DNA of 64,000 nt from Lumnitzera littorea (lineage: Eukaryota; Streptophyta; Magnoliopsida; Myrtales; Combretaceae), in contig JAMXBB010000011.1 of assembly GCA_024138015.1 (NCBI GenBank), positions 31,946,047 to 32,010,046 on the forward strand, in the 5' to 3' direction. Both the position numbers and the translations under genes were made by a program. The first letter of the stretch is position 1. Each line of letters starts with the position of its first letter. The notes beneath the pieces were generated by a model. The model saw only the letters and a program-made list of their open reading frames with translations. It was not told the origin of the DNA and made no database searches. This document shows positions 36,650-48,900 of the stretch, piece by piece.

Positions 36650-38570
36650 TAAATAAAAAAAAAAAGATAATTTAGGCATGACCTAAAGTAATAGATATTT
36701 CAATATAATTATATAATCAATTAACAATGTAACGACGGGCGTATTAAATAATCCCACTTGTAGGCGACAGGGAGAATGGCGCTAATTGTAATCCCTGCCT
36801 AAGCGCCACAAGTCAGCATGCCACACATTTTTCATTATTTCTTACTCCATGACCACGGACCTAAGTTATAATAGAGTTCCCAAAGCTCGAGGCTTTTTTT
36901 ATATCCCAAATAGAGCCTATACTTTATTAAGAAAACAAATAAAAAATAATTTACCATTCGAGAATGCAATATTTAAGATATAGGTCAGAGTAGCCGCCCG
37001 TCTTGAATGATGCAACTGTCTTCGTTTTGGCTATTGTTTTTTGAGTTACTGTCAACTCAAACGAGAGGACAGAGTTATCAATCCTAGCGATGGATCCTTT
37101 ATTAGCATACCATTATTTACTTTATGCGTTATGTAATAACAACTAATATGATAGATTACTTAAATCCGACGATATGATCTTGTTTAACGAAATCGAACTG
37201 TAAGAGTTCATGAATGTAAAAACTATGATGATTTGAAACGGAAAAAAGTCATTTAAGGTATTTATAGTAAAAAAGAAACTGACTGAAATATATATATATA
37301 TAAAACACATAGAACAGGTAATTTTTTCGATGGTGGTGGTATCATCAAATGCACTTTTTTTAATATTTGTGTGGGTTTTGCGACTCATAAAGTAGTGGTG
37401 AGTCGTCGCTCCCAATTTAAGAGTTTTTAGCTTTATTGAAGCAAAATTAAAAAAAAAAAAGGGAAAAAAAAAATCCAACCGGTCAAAGTCAAGTTGCTTA
37501 TCAAGATCTTGAGTTTCTTTTTTTTTTTTTTTTTCCTTAATTCTATAACTTAATGGGTCAATTGACTCACACAAATGTAAGTTGGCTCCTCTAGTGGTCA
37601 AAAGACCGCTTGCCAGCTAGGACAGGGGGTGGTTCATAAGTGATCTTATAGTCTTTTTTTTTTTTTTTTTTAAGAATGAGTTTTTTTTATATTTAATTAA
37701 TGCATTTTTAAATATTTTTTAATTATATTTATTTTTTTAATTTACTTAATTATTAAATCGACCAATAAAATTAAACCACATTTCCCATTAACCAAAAACT
37801 ACAAAATAGGGTCATGTCTTCGTTTTAAGAAAAAAAAAAAATCCTCAGGTTACTTATTTATGAAACTAATATAATACATGTCACATATTTTTAATTAACC
37901 TTAACGAATATCCTTACAGTATTTTCTAATCTAACCTAGCTTCATAAACTTTGATTAATAGAGATAATAGCGGTATGAAATTTTCATGTCCTTAAACTAT
38001 GTATATGCTCTTCTCATTGGTTGAAATATACTATCTTTTTTTTTTTTTTGACATTGGAGTAATTTACTAAGAAAATAAATATAGATCTAATAAAAATAAA
38101 AAGTAAACTATAAAATTTTTTTAATTTTTTAGTCTTAAGAATATAGATAACTTTATTACTTTATGAATAAATATAGATTACATTTAAATATTTTTATTGA
38201 CCCTGATTCTATTTCGATTATATCTCAGTTTGACACTTTTGATTTTTTATCCCTTCTTATTTCCATATCAAACTCTCAGTTCAAGTGCAGCAATATTGAA
38301 TTTTATCTAATTATATACTGTTGTGTATGAATAAAGAAAAGAAGAAAATTATGTTTACGTTACATATGCTTCATAAATAATAGTACATGAGGATGCTATT
38401 GGTAGGAATATGAATGGAGCCAAAACCAGAACATAGTAAGTTTATTTTAACTACTCACTACTTAATATGTACAAAATGCAGTTCGACTAAAATGGAGTTA
38501 TCGTACCATCTTAATTATATACATATTTATATGAAAGTACATATACAAATCTTCAAAATAATATTATTTA
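36650..38570. other. AT-rich intergenic stretch between two MITE copies
   Basis: No supported gene. A less AT-rich patch at 36725-36830 (AACGACGGGCGTATT... CTAAGCGCCACAAGTC) stands out but has no frame. Long homopolymers occur at 37448-37475 (poly-A), 37517-37534 and 37655-37670 (poly-T). The minus-strand frame at 37143-37601 spans these homopolymers and is rejected as a gene. Confidence 0.5.
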
Positions 38571-38985
38571 AGCTCCATTTGGTTCGTTTGTTTCTCATCT
38601 TTTTGGTATCGTTTTAGTATCTACTTGAATCTTACGTTTAATAAGAATAAAACACAAAAAATATAAAAATATAATTCTATATATACCTTTCTTTTAAAAT
38701 TTAAAACCTAACAAATCGCTATAAAGCTAAATTTATTTACTCTTTATTTTATTCATATTTACAAAAATATTAATTAAAATAATTATTTTCAATAAATAAA
38801 ATATATTTTTTCAAGTTTTTTATCTTAAAAATACGTGAATTTTTATTTCCTAACTTTAACACTCTCATCATCACTTTTATCATAATTATAAAATGGAAAA
38901 AAATAATATAGTTTTTTAAACACTATTTTTTAAATAAATACAAATATAGATACAGACAAAAAAAAAAAATAATCCAAACAGGATC
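38571..38985 (+). mobile_element. MITE copy 2 of a local pair (Tourist-like)
   Basis: The ends AGCTCCATTTGGTTCG and AATCCAAACAGGATC are imperfect inverted repeats of the CTGTTTGG type seen in Tourist/PIF elements, flanked by TTA on both sides (38568-38570 and 38986-38988). It aligns with the copy at 36236-36649 in the same orientation. Confidence 0.75.
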
Positions 38986-38988
38986 TTA

Positions 38989-39312
38989 ATTAGAATCGAG
39001 TTACCTTATCATCTTACACACAAACCTATAAGATCAATTTAAGACAAAAAACTATTATCAAAAAGCAAATCTCACTTAAAGTCAAATTTTTATGGAAGTT
39101 CATATATACACCAAACTTTAATGTTTAGTTGGTTTACACTTTATACATTTGCAAGACTTATTACCTAGAGATCTCATGCACTTATCTAAGAAAAGCAAAA
39201 GAAACATTTCATTTGACAAACATCAAGAAATTTAAAATTAAAATGTTTGTTTTTTTAGCATTTTAAAAGGTCTGGCTATACATTTTTTTTTTCTTATTTT
39301 TAATAAGAAAAG
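38989..39312. other. AT-rich spacer before the LINE
   Basis: I see no gene or defined repeat in this stretch. Confidence 0.5.
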
Positions 39313-39358
39313 TGGTAAAGCAACCTTTTTTTTTTTTTTAACCGAAGAAAGTGATAAT

Positions 39359-39988
39359 TCATTCAACATCAAAACAATGTTGAACATCAAATAACAGTAG
39401 ATTTGCCAAAGAAGGCGGGGGAGAATCATGCTCAATAAAAACACTACCCCTAACACCGTAGGATGTAACCCAATGCGCGCAAGAATTCGCCTGGCGACAT
39501 ATTAGAAAGAAAACAATAGATTCAAAACAGAGAGACAAAGAAACTATATCAACAAGTAAAGGTTTTAATCTCAAATCACAAGCATCTGGTCTTCGAATAC
39601 TCCTTACAGCCACCAATGAATCAAATTCTATAATCAACGAAGACAAACCTCTATCACGAGCATAGACTAAGCTTTCTCTAGTTGCTAGAGCTTCAGCAGT
39701 TGCCACATCTTGTGCCTCGCAAGATTTCGAGACAACAGTAATCAATTTTCCTTCATGTTTTTGTAAGACAAAACCTATTTGATTCTGTTCTTGTGAAAAA
39801 GTAGCATCGCAATTGATCTTTACTTTATTTTCAGTTGGAAGTCTCCAAAGATCACTTTTAATACCCCTGTCATAGAAAACATTCAAATCATTCTGAGTAG
39901 AAAAAATCACATGCATTGCAGGCTTCATATATTGTAGTTCACAGAAGACCAATTGTACATGCTTCATAGTTGACATTGGATCGGGCAA
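39359..39988 (-). pseudogene. LINE ORF2 C-terminal RNase H domain
   Basis: A 209-codon open stretch at the 3' end of ORF2. It has a plant L1-type RNase H: KVKINCDATF (first Asp), AEALATRESL (Glu), IIEFDSLVAV (Asp), and near the end RQANSCAHW (the conserved R-x-A-N-x-x-A-H). RNase H removes the RNA strand from the RNA-DNA hybrid during target-primed reverse transcription. It is unusually well preserved compared with the rest of ORF2, but the upstream stops mean it could only be made as a fragment. The real ORF2 stop is at 39359-39361, 20 bases before the tail. Confidence 0.9.
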
Positions 39989-42900
39989 TGTGGACTTGAA
40001 ACAACACTCATTTCAAGTCTTCCATATATACCATAATGTCATAACAACATGGCACATAACATCTTGTTTTCCTTTTGTCCTACTAAGCCTAGCAATAGAT
40101 AGCATCTAGTCCTCAATCCTAATGACAGAGCAACAATCAAAATGAAACCCTAAAACAGCAAACCAAAAACGATGAGTCCATTGACAATGAAAGAAAATGT
40201 GTTGAATGGTTTCTTCAAGATTACAGAAATTACAAGAAGGTTCATGTCTCGGTTTGCTTTTAAACAAATTCACATTTCATGCAATAGCATTAGAACATAA
40301 CTTCCAAAGCAAATGTTTAATTTTAGGCATGATAGGCAAATTCCAAATTAACTTCCAAATTTCATCATTAATCATCCTTGAGGTTGATGGTTTGTCATTT
40401 CAATTCTCGTAGAACTTCAAAACAATATGCAAGTAGCTTAACTTAGTTCAGTAAGATCCATTACTATTGCTAGGCCATACAATTTGATCTTCCACCTCTA
40501 AGTTTACAACTAGAATTTTGTTAACAACCAATCTCTCTTCCACTAAAATCAGGTGCTCAATTGGATATAATCTCCATCTGCCATTGGGAACATCTAATAT
40601 ATCCTAGACATGCAAGGCATTAAGGTTAAGTTCCCCTCAATCACTATTTAACCAAATTTAGAATTTGAAAGTATCCATGGATCCGTAAAGACTTTAACTT
40701 TACTCCCATTTCCTACTTGCGAAAAGTATCCATCTTTAATTAAATCCTTACCTACTATAATACTTTGCCAAGCCTAAGATGTACTTCTTGCTTTTTTAAC
40801 ATCAAGAAACTCCACATTTGAAAAGTACACACTCTTAAGCACTTAGACCTAAAGGTCATTTAGGCAAGTAATAATGCACCAAGCTAGTTTCCCTAAAAGG
40901 GACTTATTAAAGTCTACTAAATCATGAAAACCCAGCCTGCCTTCTCTTTTCAGTTTCACCAAGTCCTTCCAGCATTTCCAATGAATCTTCTTTTTAGTGT
41001 AGACACCACCCTACAAAAATTTTCAAATCAAATTAGATACCTCCTTACACCAAGATATTAGGAAATTGAAAACACTCATAGCATAGGTTAGGATAACAAA
41101 AGCAATAGATTTGATTAAAACTTCCCTTCCTCCAAGAGATAAAAATTTGCTCTTCCAACCTTGCAACTTAGAGGTAACTTTTAATTTAAGCCCTACCAAT
41201 GCCTCACGTTTTGATCTACCCCATTTAGTAGGAAGCTTTAAGTACTTTTTGGGCCCATGATCTATTTAAATGTCCAAGATATTCATACAAACCTGTCTGA
41301 CATGTTCATTAGAGTTCTTACTGAAGAAAATAGAAGAATTTTGTTAGTTGACCAATTGTCCTGAAGCCTTATAATATGAATCTAAAATCTTCTTCAAATA
41401 AGTCAAATTTTTGCATAGAAGCCTCCATAAAAAAAATAAAGAGTCATTTGCAAACAAAAGGTGGCTGAGTTCTAAACTATTCCTCCTAATCCTAATTCCT
41501 TTCAGCAAACCATTTTCCTTTTCCTTTTGGATCATCCTAGATAAGAAATTAGCTTTAAAAAGAAATAAATAAGGAGATATAGGATCTCCTTATCTTATAT
41601 GATGAACTGCCGACTGCTAGTCCCATTACTCGTATATGGCTCCGAGACCTCTAATCCTTCACCTGAAGAATTCTTTCTTGGTAACCTACCGATGACAAGA
41701 AACTTTACACCAATGTTGAATGGTTGAATTCCTTGAGCGCCCTGCATTATTGTACATTAATCTATACTCTTAGTTGTGTTGATGTCGACCTTTCCCTTAC
41801 CAAAGACTCTATGCCGAGCAATCTGACTAATTGTTGCCGAGAGGTCCTTGCTAAGTGACAAGAGACTCGCTTACTGGCTGAGTATTTTTCTCTCGGCATT
41901 TTACCACTTCTCTCATCACCTTCTACTCATCTCGGCCCACTTTTATTGCCACAATATCTCCCCCCTCCCTCTCGCTTACTGTGTTTAGAGAATCTTTATA
42001 TGAGACTAGTGTTGCACTGCCACCTGTCCACCTCATCTGACATTGTACTGCTTTTCCATTTTTGTCTTTTGTCTTTTTTACCATTTTTCGTATGTACTAA
42101 GAATTCCCTTTTTTGTATATACTTTCTTGTAATTTCTTTATTTATAATGTTGCCCTAAGGACTTACTATAAATAGTTCCTTTTCCTTATAAGCCGTAGAC
42201 AACTTGACAATTAGACATTTAATATTTTGTTCTTGTGAAACAACCCTCTTCAAGTCTAATTTTCATATATTCTTATCTAATCTTGCTAAGTAGCTTAGGA
42301 TTAGTGGGGGGTGGACCTTAACATCAATTTGTGCATCATATTAAGTGAGGTGTCAAGTCGTGTTGTATTCGTTGGTGTGTCATATCCTCCGAGCAGCTTC
42401 ACATTAGCTACTTCAGTTCATCCATAGACCATTTCCATCCATTCTTCTTCAATATTTCGGAAAAATCATTTAGTTCATATTTGCTACAGTAAATCTTAGT
42501 GATAACTAAGCTCGTAGGTACATCATTATACCTCTAATTGGTCTAAAACTCCCTACTCTCTTACCATTAACCATAACGTTATATGAAACAGAAACAATGC
42601 AATTCATAATCTAAGTAATCGATACATTATTGAAACCCATTTTTTGCATCACATTTTCCAGAAAAAACCACTCTACTCTATCATATGCTTTTGCCATATC
42701 TAACTTAACTACACAGGCATATTTCTTAGATGACCTCTTCTTTTTCAAGAAGTGAAAAATCTCATGGGCAATTATTATGTTATCCTATATGAGGCATCCC
42801 TTGATGAAAGCACTTTGGAAAGGGGATATAATCTCATCTAACAAGGGCTTTAACCCATTAGCTAAGATTTTAGAGATAACTTTATATAAAAAGTTACAAG

Positions 42901-44309
42901 GACTAATAGGTTGGAATTGGGACACTTCTTTAGGATGAGACACTTTTAGAATAAGAATAATATTAGAGGAATTGAAATTAAGAGGAAAAATACATGTTCT
43001 AAAAAAATTCCTAACCGTTTCTATGACATAAGAACCAATAGAATTCCAATGAATGCAATAGAAAGATTTAATGAATCCGTCAAGTCTAGGAGCTTTAGTT
43101 GCTCCTAGCTGAAAAACTGCTTGTTTCACTTCATCCTCCTCAATATCTCTTGTAGGCAGTCATTGTAAGAAGGAGTGATTACTGGTTTTATGTAATTAAA
43201 AACCTCTAACATATCACTTGCAGCTTGAGAAGTGAATAAGGACTAATAGTATTAGTAAAATTCAGATTCAATATTGATTTCATCATTGATCCATTTCCTC
43301 TTGCTATAATAAAGCCTCGAGTTCTTCTTTAACATTACGCTCCTTTTCCCAATCAATAGATAAATACCTCACTATATTGTAGATTGCTCAACAATGTAGA
43401 TAATTCTTCAATCCTCTTGCTCCCATTTCAGCAATTATGCTTACTCTACTAGATCAGATTACGTTTGCACTTTTGAAGCTTCCACATCAAACCACGCAAA
43501 TCTAAGGGTTGTTCCATTGCATTTCAACTATTATTTACTACCTCATTGTATCCTTCAATTTGAGTCCATTTCAACTCATATTTGAATAGCCTTAAACCTC
43601 TTCTCTCTTTCATATTCACATTAACCATTAATGGGGAGTGGTCAGATGCATATGCACATAAGTGCACAATTTAAGTATTGGGGAACTAAGTTAATCGAGC
43701 TTAATTAACAAAGCCTTTATCTAGATGCTCCTTCATGACAACTCCTCTGGCATAAGTTTTAAACTAAGTAAATTTTTGCCCCCAAAAGCCAATATCCATC
43801 AAATTACAATCAAACATCATATCTTGAAAAGACTAAATTTGCCTAATTGGCTTTTCTCTACCCTTACTTTTTTCATCTTGGTAAGCAATGTCATTAAGAT
43901 CACCTATCACTAACCATGGTTGCTTCATGTACCATGCAATATTTCACAATTTATCCCAAAATTGCAATCAATTATGAAATACTGGATTCGCATAACACTA
44001 CAACACCCTAACCTTTTCCCCATTTTCCGGCAAAATTTTTGTATCAATGATGTTATTTAAGAATTCTAGAGCATGAACTTGCACTGTAGACTCCCACCAT
44101 AAGGATAAACCTCCTGATAAGCCTCTAGGTCCTATATGGAAACTATTTTCAAAATGTAATCTCCTCTTCACTTGATCCATAGAGTCTCTTTTGTTTCTTG
44201 TTTCCATAAGGAAAATAAGCTTAGGTATCTCTTTATTTATAAGTCATTTTAGCGCTTTAACCATCGAAGGTAGACCCAAACCCTAATAGTTCCAAGATAG
44301 GGCAATCAT
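39989..44309 (-). pseudogene. LINE ORF2: endonuclease and reverse transcriptase, broken
   Basis: ORF2 begins at the ATG at 44309. The endonuclease follows: WNYxGLG near 44290, METRNKRDSMDQVKRR (44150-44207), a GDLNDI motif near 43890 and SDHSPLMV near 43640. The reverse transcriptase includes KAPRLDGF (43070-43100), the ISPCNFLYKVISKILANGL stretch (42785-43129) and, beyond the solo LTR, GDPISPYLFLF (about 41545-41590) and LLFANDSLFF (41435-41465). In the last motif the usual FADD reads FAND, so a catalytic Asp is lost by a G-to-A change. A zinc-binding/linker region covers 40000-41300. Many stops and frame changes; inactive. The solo LTR (41600-42525) lies inside this span. Confidence 0.88.
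41600..42525 (+). mobile_element. Solo LTR inserted in the LINE reverse transcriptase
   Basis: A 926-bp sequence that begins TGATGAACTGCC and ends GGTACATCA, flanked by perfect 5-bp duplications TTATA (41595-41599 and 42526-42530). It interrupts the LINE reverse transcriptase within the PIRGI-(R)-(Q)GDPISPY motif, and the LINE protein reads on across it when it is removed. Its length, TGAT start and end, ACTATAAATAG TATA-like box (about 42166) and the order of motifs near its end (GCATCATATTAAG) resemble the LTRs at 44731 and 50473, so it belongs to a related but distinct gypsy family. Such solo LTRs arise by recombination between the two LTRs of an element. Confidence 0.9.
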
Positions 44310-44725
44310 GATGACCCGATGGCTGATTTGGGACAGCCACCATAGCCTATGATTTCTAAGCTATCAACTTCTTTAATGTTAACCTCAATCAATTTGTCAT
44401 TGAAGTCAAGTTTCCCTTTCACTGTCTTCTTTCAATGCAATTGTGTCTTCCTCTTGCCTTTGCTTACACCCATTTTCTTTTTACTTCCAACTTCAACCTC
44501 TTAGACATATTATTCCTTACATTTCTTTGACTTCAAAAAGGGTTCTTCCTCATCCAGAGTCTCTCTCAATCTCTTAATAGAAAGATTACTTAAAGCCTTC
44601 ATCACAGGATATGGGATGTGAATGACAATAAGAGTAAAGGAGTTTTGTGTATTGAGGTCCATTACTTTCATGAATAGTAGACTCTTACAATTAGATTATA
44701 TTAAGGGTATATATAGGATAGGATT
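44310..44725 (-). pseudogene. LINE ORF1 C-terminal end and ORF1-ORF2 junction
   Basis: On the minus strand this continues LINE ORF1 beyond the gypsy insertion: a Lys/Arg-rich basic segment near 44430-44500 typical of ORF1 ends, then a short spacer to the ORF2 start at 44309. Stops interrupt it. Confidence 0.55.
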
Positions 44726-44730
44726 GGATG

Positions 44731-45646
44731 TGATAGGAATCGAGCTACTTAACCTCTAACCCATAGTCAAGCCCAAGGCCTCAAAAGGACTAACAAGGTG
44801 AATTCTCCTACTCCAGCCAACTCCTGCCGAAGCCGAGTTGATCCTTATTGCTGATCAATTCCTAATGATGAGTTAAGTGACTTTATGTCTTTCAAAAGTA
44901 GTATGTTGACTAGCCAAATGTTCTGTTGATAACCCGTCCCCTCACACATACTTACTTGGACATGGCTAAGCCAACCTTAAGATTGGCAACATTGGTGCCA
45001 AGAGCTTCAGCACATATCTACAATTACTCCTTTTCGAATGATTCAAGTCTGCCCAATACCTCTACTCGGCCCTCCATCATGATCATACTATTTTGGTTAT
45101 TTCTACCAGAAGCATCTATAATATGATGCTACTACGTATCTTAAGCCTATATAAAGGAATCTGTAGTGCTAATCATTAATTTACTTAAATTATCATTTGT
45201 ACCCTTTATTATTCTTTATATATTACTCCTTTTGGAAATTACCCTTTTTGTCCTTTCCATTTTAGATAAGTTGCCCTAGTTTCTTGAGTATAAATACCTA
45301 CTGTACATATAGTTACATTATATATCATCATCATCATCATCAACATACTAAGTATACCTTTTGTAAACATTACTTCCTTAGCTTGTTTACTCTTTTCAAC
45401 CTTATCCTAACACTTAAGCAAGGCTAGGTGGTAAGTAACCTCACTTGACCATCTGATGCGTCATATTAAGTTATGTTGTGAGTCTTCAGAAGTTCCTTGG
45501 TACATCACATCTTCGGAATTGTTTGTAGGTTTGCTTACTTTATCTTTACTATTTTCGCATAATCCCATCATCTTCTTTCAAGCTTTCAGTAAGCTTGGAA
45601 CTACCATACGACCAGCTTTGTTTGTCTTTGGCCTTAGTTCACATCA
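44731..45646 (+). repeat. 5' LTR of the nested gypsy element
   Basis: It begins TGATAGG and ends TTCACATCA. It aligns with 50473-51392 and differs mainly by transitions; in the last 16 bases every difference is a transition. GTATAAATACC near 45290 is a plausible TATA box. It also carries an ATC microsatellite (near 45326). Confidence 0.93.
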
Positions 45647-45649
45647 TCT

Positions 45650-45661
45650 TGGTATTAGAAT
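45650..45661 (+). promoter_or_regulatory. tRNA-iMet primer binding site of the gypsy element
   Basis: TGGTATTAGAAT, three bases after the 5' LTR, matches the TGGTATCAGAGC-type site with C-to-T decay. Confidence 0.8.
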
Positions 45662-45990
45662 GGAGGTTTCATTTGGGTAAGTTGTATGCACGCTTTTGTG
45701 AAGTGGTGTTTGTTGTAGTAGTGTGTTAGAGTGTATAGAGAATCATTGGAAGTGTTCTAGTAAGTAAAAGGGTGAAGTGATTTGTTTTCGTGTATACTCT
45801 GTTTTGCCTTGTTTTAAATATCCAAAAAATAGAGCAAGTTTTTGTATTAGTAGTTTAGTCAACAACATGATAACTGTGTTTATGGATTAACTAGATGTTT
45901 GTATAAAGAGTATGCATGTTGCCAAGTTTGGAAGAATAGTATCAATTGCATCTCAGATTCAAAATTTGAAACCAAATTTATCGAAGAAAA

Positions 45991-48900
45991 ATGGCAGACC
46001 TGAGTGTTAATGCTAGTATTAGAGATGACAATAGTTATGTGGTCCACTATGGTCAACAATCTTAAGGCACCCCTAGAAGTACAAACGAGAGACTTGATGA
46101 GGTAGCCAACCTCTTAGTTGATTTAACCATAGTTGTTTATGTGATGACCTATCAATCTACTAAGGCTGTGTAGAACACCCCACAAGCTACTCAACTTGCT
46201 AGAGGACAAAACCCAGCTCAACAAGTTCAAGGTAGAAGAGTAGGAAGACGAACATGATGAAGGATTTACTTGGAAGATATGGGTGATGATGAAGAAGAAG
46301 AGTATAATGAGGAAGAAGAGCGAGTTAGAACACCCCAAACTATTGAGCATATGAAGCTTTAGATTCTAAGCTTCGGTGGTTCTAAGAGTGCAGATGATTA
46401 TGTGGATTGGGAGGAAAAGGTTGAATGTGTTTTTTATTATTACCAGTATGAGGATTGAGAAAAGGTAGGGACCGTTACTTTTGAGTTCTCAAGATATGCC
46501 ACCATGTGGTGGAAAAACTTTCAAATCGTAAAGAGACGAAAAGGATACAAAGAGGTCAATACTTAGCCTAAGATGAAGAGGATACTTAAGAACACATTTG
46601 TACCGAATACTTATTCGCAAAACACTTTTGCTTGGCTTTAAGAGTTAAGACAAGAAGGTCGGACTATTGACGAGTATGTTTAGGAGTTCTAAATACTCAT
46701 GATTTGTTGTAAAATAGAAGAGCCATCAGCTCAAACAGTGTCCAGATTCCTTACTGGATTAAGAAGTAATATTGGAGATATTATAGAACTTCCATAATGT
46801 ACCGCATTGGGTGAGGCTATAAGGATAGCCCAATGAGTGGAGAAATAGAGAAGAAGCCGAGTGCTAACTTTACTGCTAATAAGCCAACCTAATCAGTCAA
46901 GTTAACCTATTTAGGGAAGCTACTGAACTCAACCAATTATCGAGCCAACTAGACGAACAGATGTCGGGACTAAACAAAAAGGCCAACTTAATGGTGATGC
47001 GCCAACCTAAACATATGAGAAGGGGTAAGGATCTAGGAGGAAGACTAGCCAAATCAAATGCTCTAAATGCCAAGGGTTTGGGTACATGACTGCTTAGTAT
47101 TAGAACCGAAAAACTATGGTCATCAAAGGAGATGTCTCAAAGCTTGGAGTGGATAGTACTGACAAGAAACATAAGGAAGAGATTGTTTTTTAGAAGGAAC
47201 CCACTCAAGGGAATGAACTGATCGAGGAAGATGTGTTTACTAAGCACTTGGATCAGTTGATCCTAGTTATCTAACGTATAGTGAGTTTAGAACTCTCACA
47301 CGAGGAGGAGTAGAGAGAGAATTTATTTCATATCACTTGCAAAGTGAATAATCAAGTATGTGCACTCATAGTGAATAGTGGGAGTTGCACCAATATGGCA
47401 TCTGCTAACCTAATCAAAAAGCTAAAGTTGCCAACAACTATATATCTAAAGCTGTATACATTGCATTGACTAAATGAGAAAGGAGCACTACATATCATGC
47501 GACAAGTACTACTATCAATCACTATTAGGAATTACACCAATGAAATTCTTTGTGACGTGTTGCCCATGTCAACATCACATGTGTTACTGAGTCGACCTTG
47601 GCTTTAAGATCAAAGAGTTATCCATGATGGATATAGGAACACATATGTGCTTGAGAAAGATGGGAGGAAGATTACATTCAACCCCATGATAACAAGTCAA
47701 GTTAGCAATTTGCAAGCTAAACTTGCTCGTAGATCAAAGACAACTTTGGTGCCGAGTAAAGCCGAACTCCAAGAGGTTATTAAAGCTGACATCCAGACCT
47801 TCCTATTGATCATGTAATTATTAGAGTTAAAGGAGTGGGGTAGACTACCCTGGGAAGTCAAGGAACTGTTGAATGAATATGCCAACTTGTTTCCTAAGCA
47901 GTTACCAGAGGGGCTACCCCCTCTCTAAGGCATTGAATATTACATTGACTTGATACTCGGCACTGCCCTATCAAATAAGCCAGCTTACTAGATGAATCTC
48001 GAGCAGGCTTCTAAACTCTAAAGACAAGTCAATGAACTATGAAAGGATATGTGAGGGAGAGCCTTAGTCTATGTGTTGTACTAGCACTTCTTATGCCGAA
48101 AAAGGATGGAACTTAGCATATGTACATCGACAGTTGAGCCGTGAACAAGATCACCATCAAGTACCAGTATCCCATCCTTAGGTTGGATGACATGTTGGAT
48201 GAATTGAGTGCAGCTAAGGTCTTCAACAAGATTGATCTGAAGTTTGGCTATCATCAGATTTGAATGAAGCCGAGAGATGAGTAGAAAACTACATTTAAAA
48301 CTTGACATGGACTCTACTAGTGGATGGTAATGCTTTTTAGCTTGTCAAATGCCTCGAGTACTTTAATGCAGTTGATGAACCATGTGTTGAGAAATATTAT
48401 CAAGAAATGTGTCTTAGTGTACTTTGACGACATCCTTATGTATATTGTCAACCTTCTAAGCTACCGTGAACAACTCTGTGCTATACTCAACATACTTCAA
48501 GTTGATAGGTAATTCAGTAACATTAGGAAGTGTTATTTCTACTAGGAGGAAGTGATATTTCTGGGTTACGTAGTTGGTGGAGGCGGCTTATAAGTGAATG
48601 AAGAGAAGATTCGAGCTATTATCGAGTGGCTGACTCTAACCACTTATGCCAAAGTAAGAAGTTTTTATGGACTGGCATCTATTTAATGAAGGTTCATTAG
48701 AAACTTTAGTGTCATTGTCGCACCCCTCACCAAGCTGACGAAGAAGAACGTTGAATTTAAGTAAGGAGAGAGAAAGGAAAGAAGTTTTGATGAAGTGAAG
48801 GTAAGACTGACTTCCGTACCTATATCATCCTTACCTAACTTTGAAAAGATTTTTGAGTTGAAATATATCGCATCAGGCATTGGCATAAGCGATGTCTTAG

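Noticed and set aside
37143..37601. 152-codon minus-strand frame
   Set aside because: It is built from poly-A/poly-T and AT repeats (Lys and Phe runs) with no domain and crosses several homopolymers.
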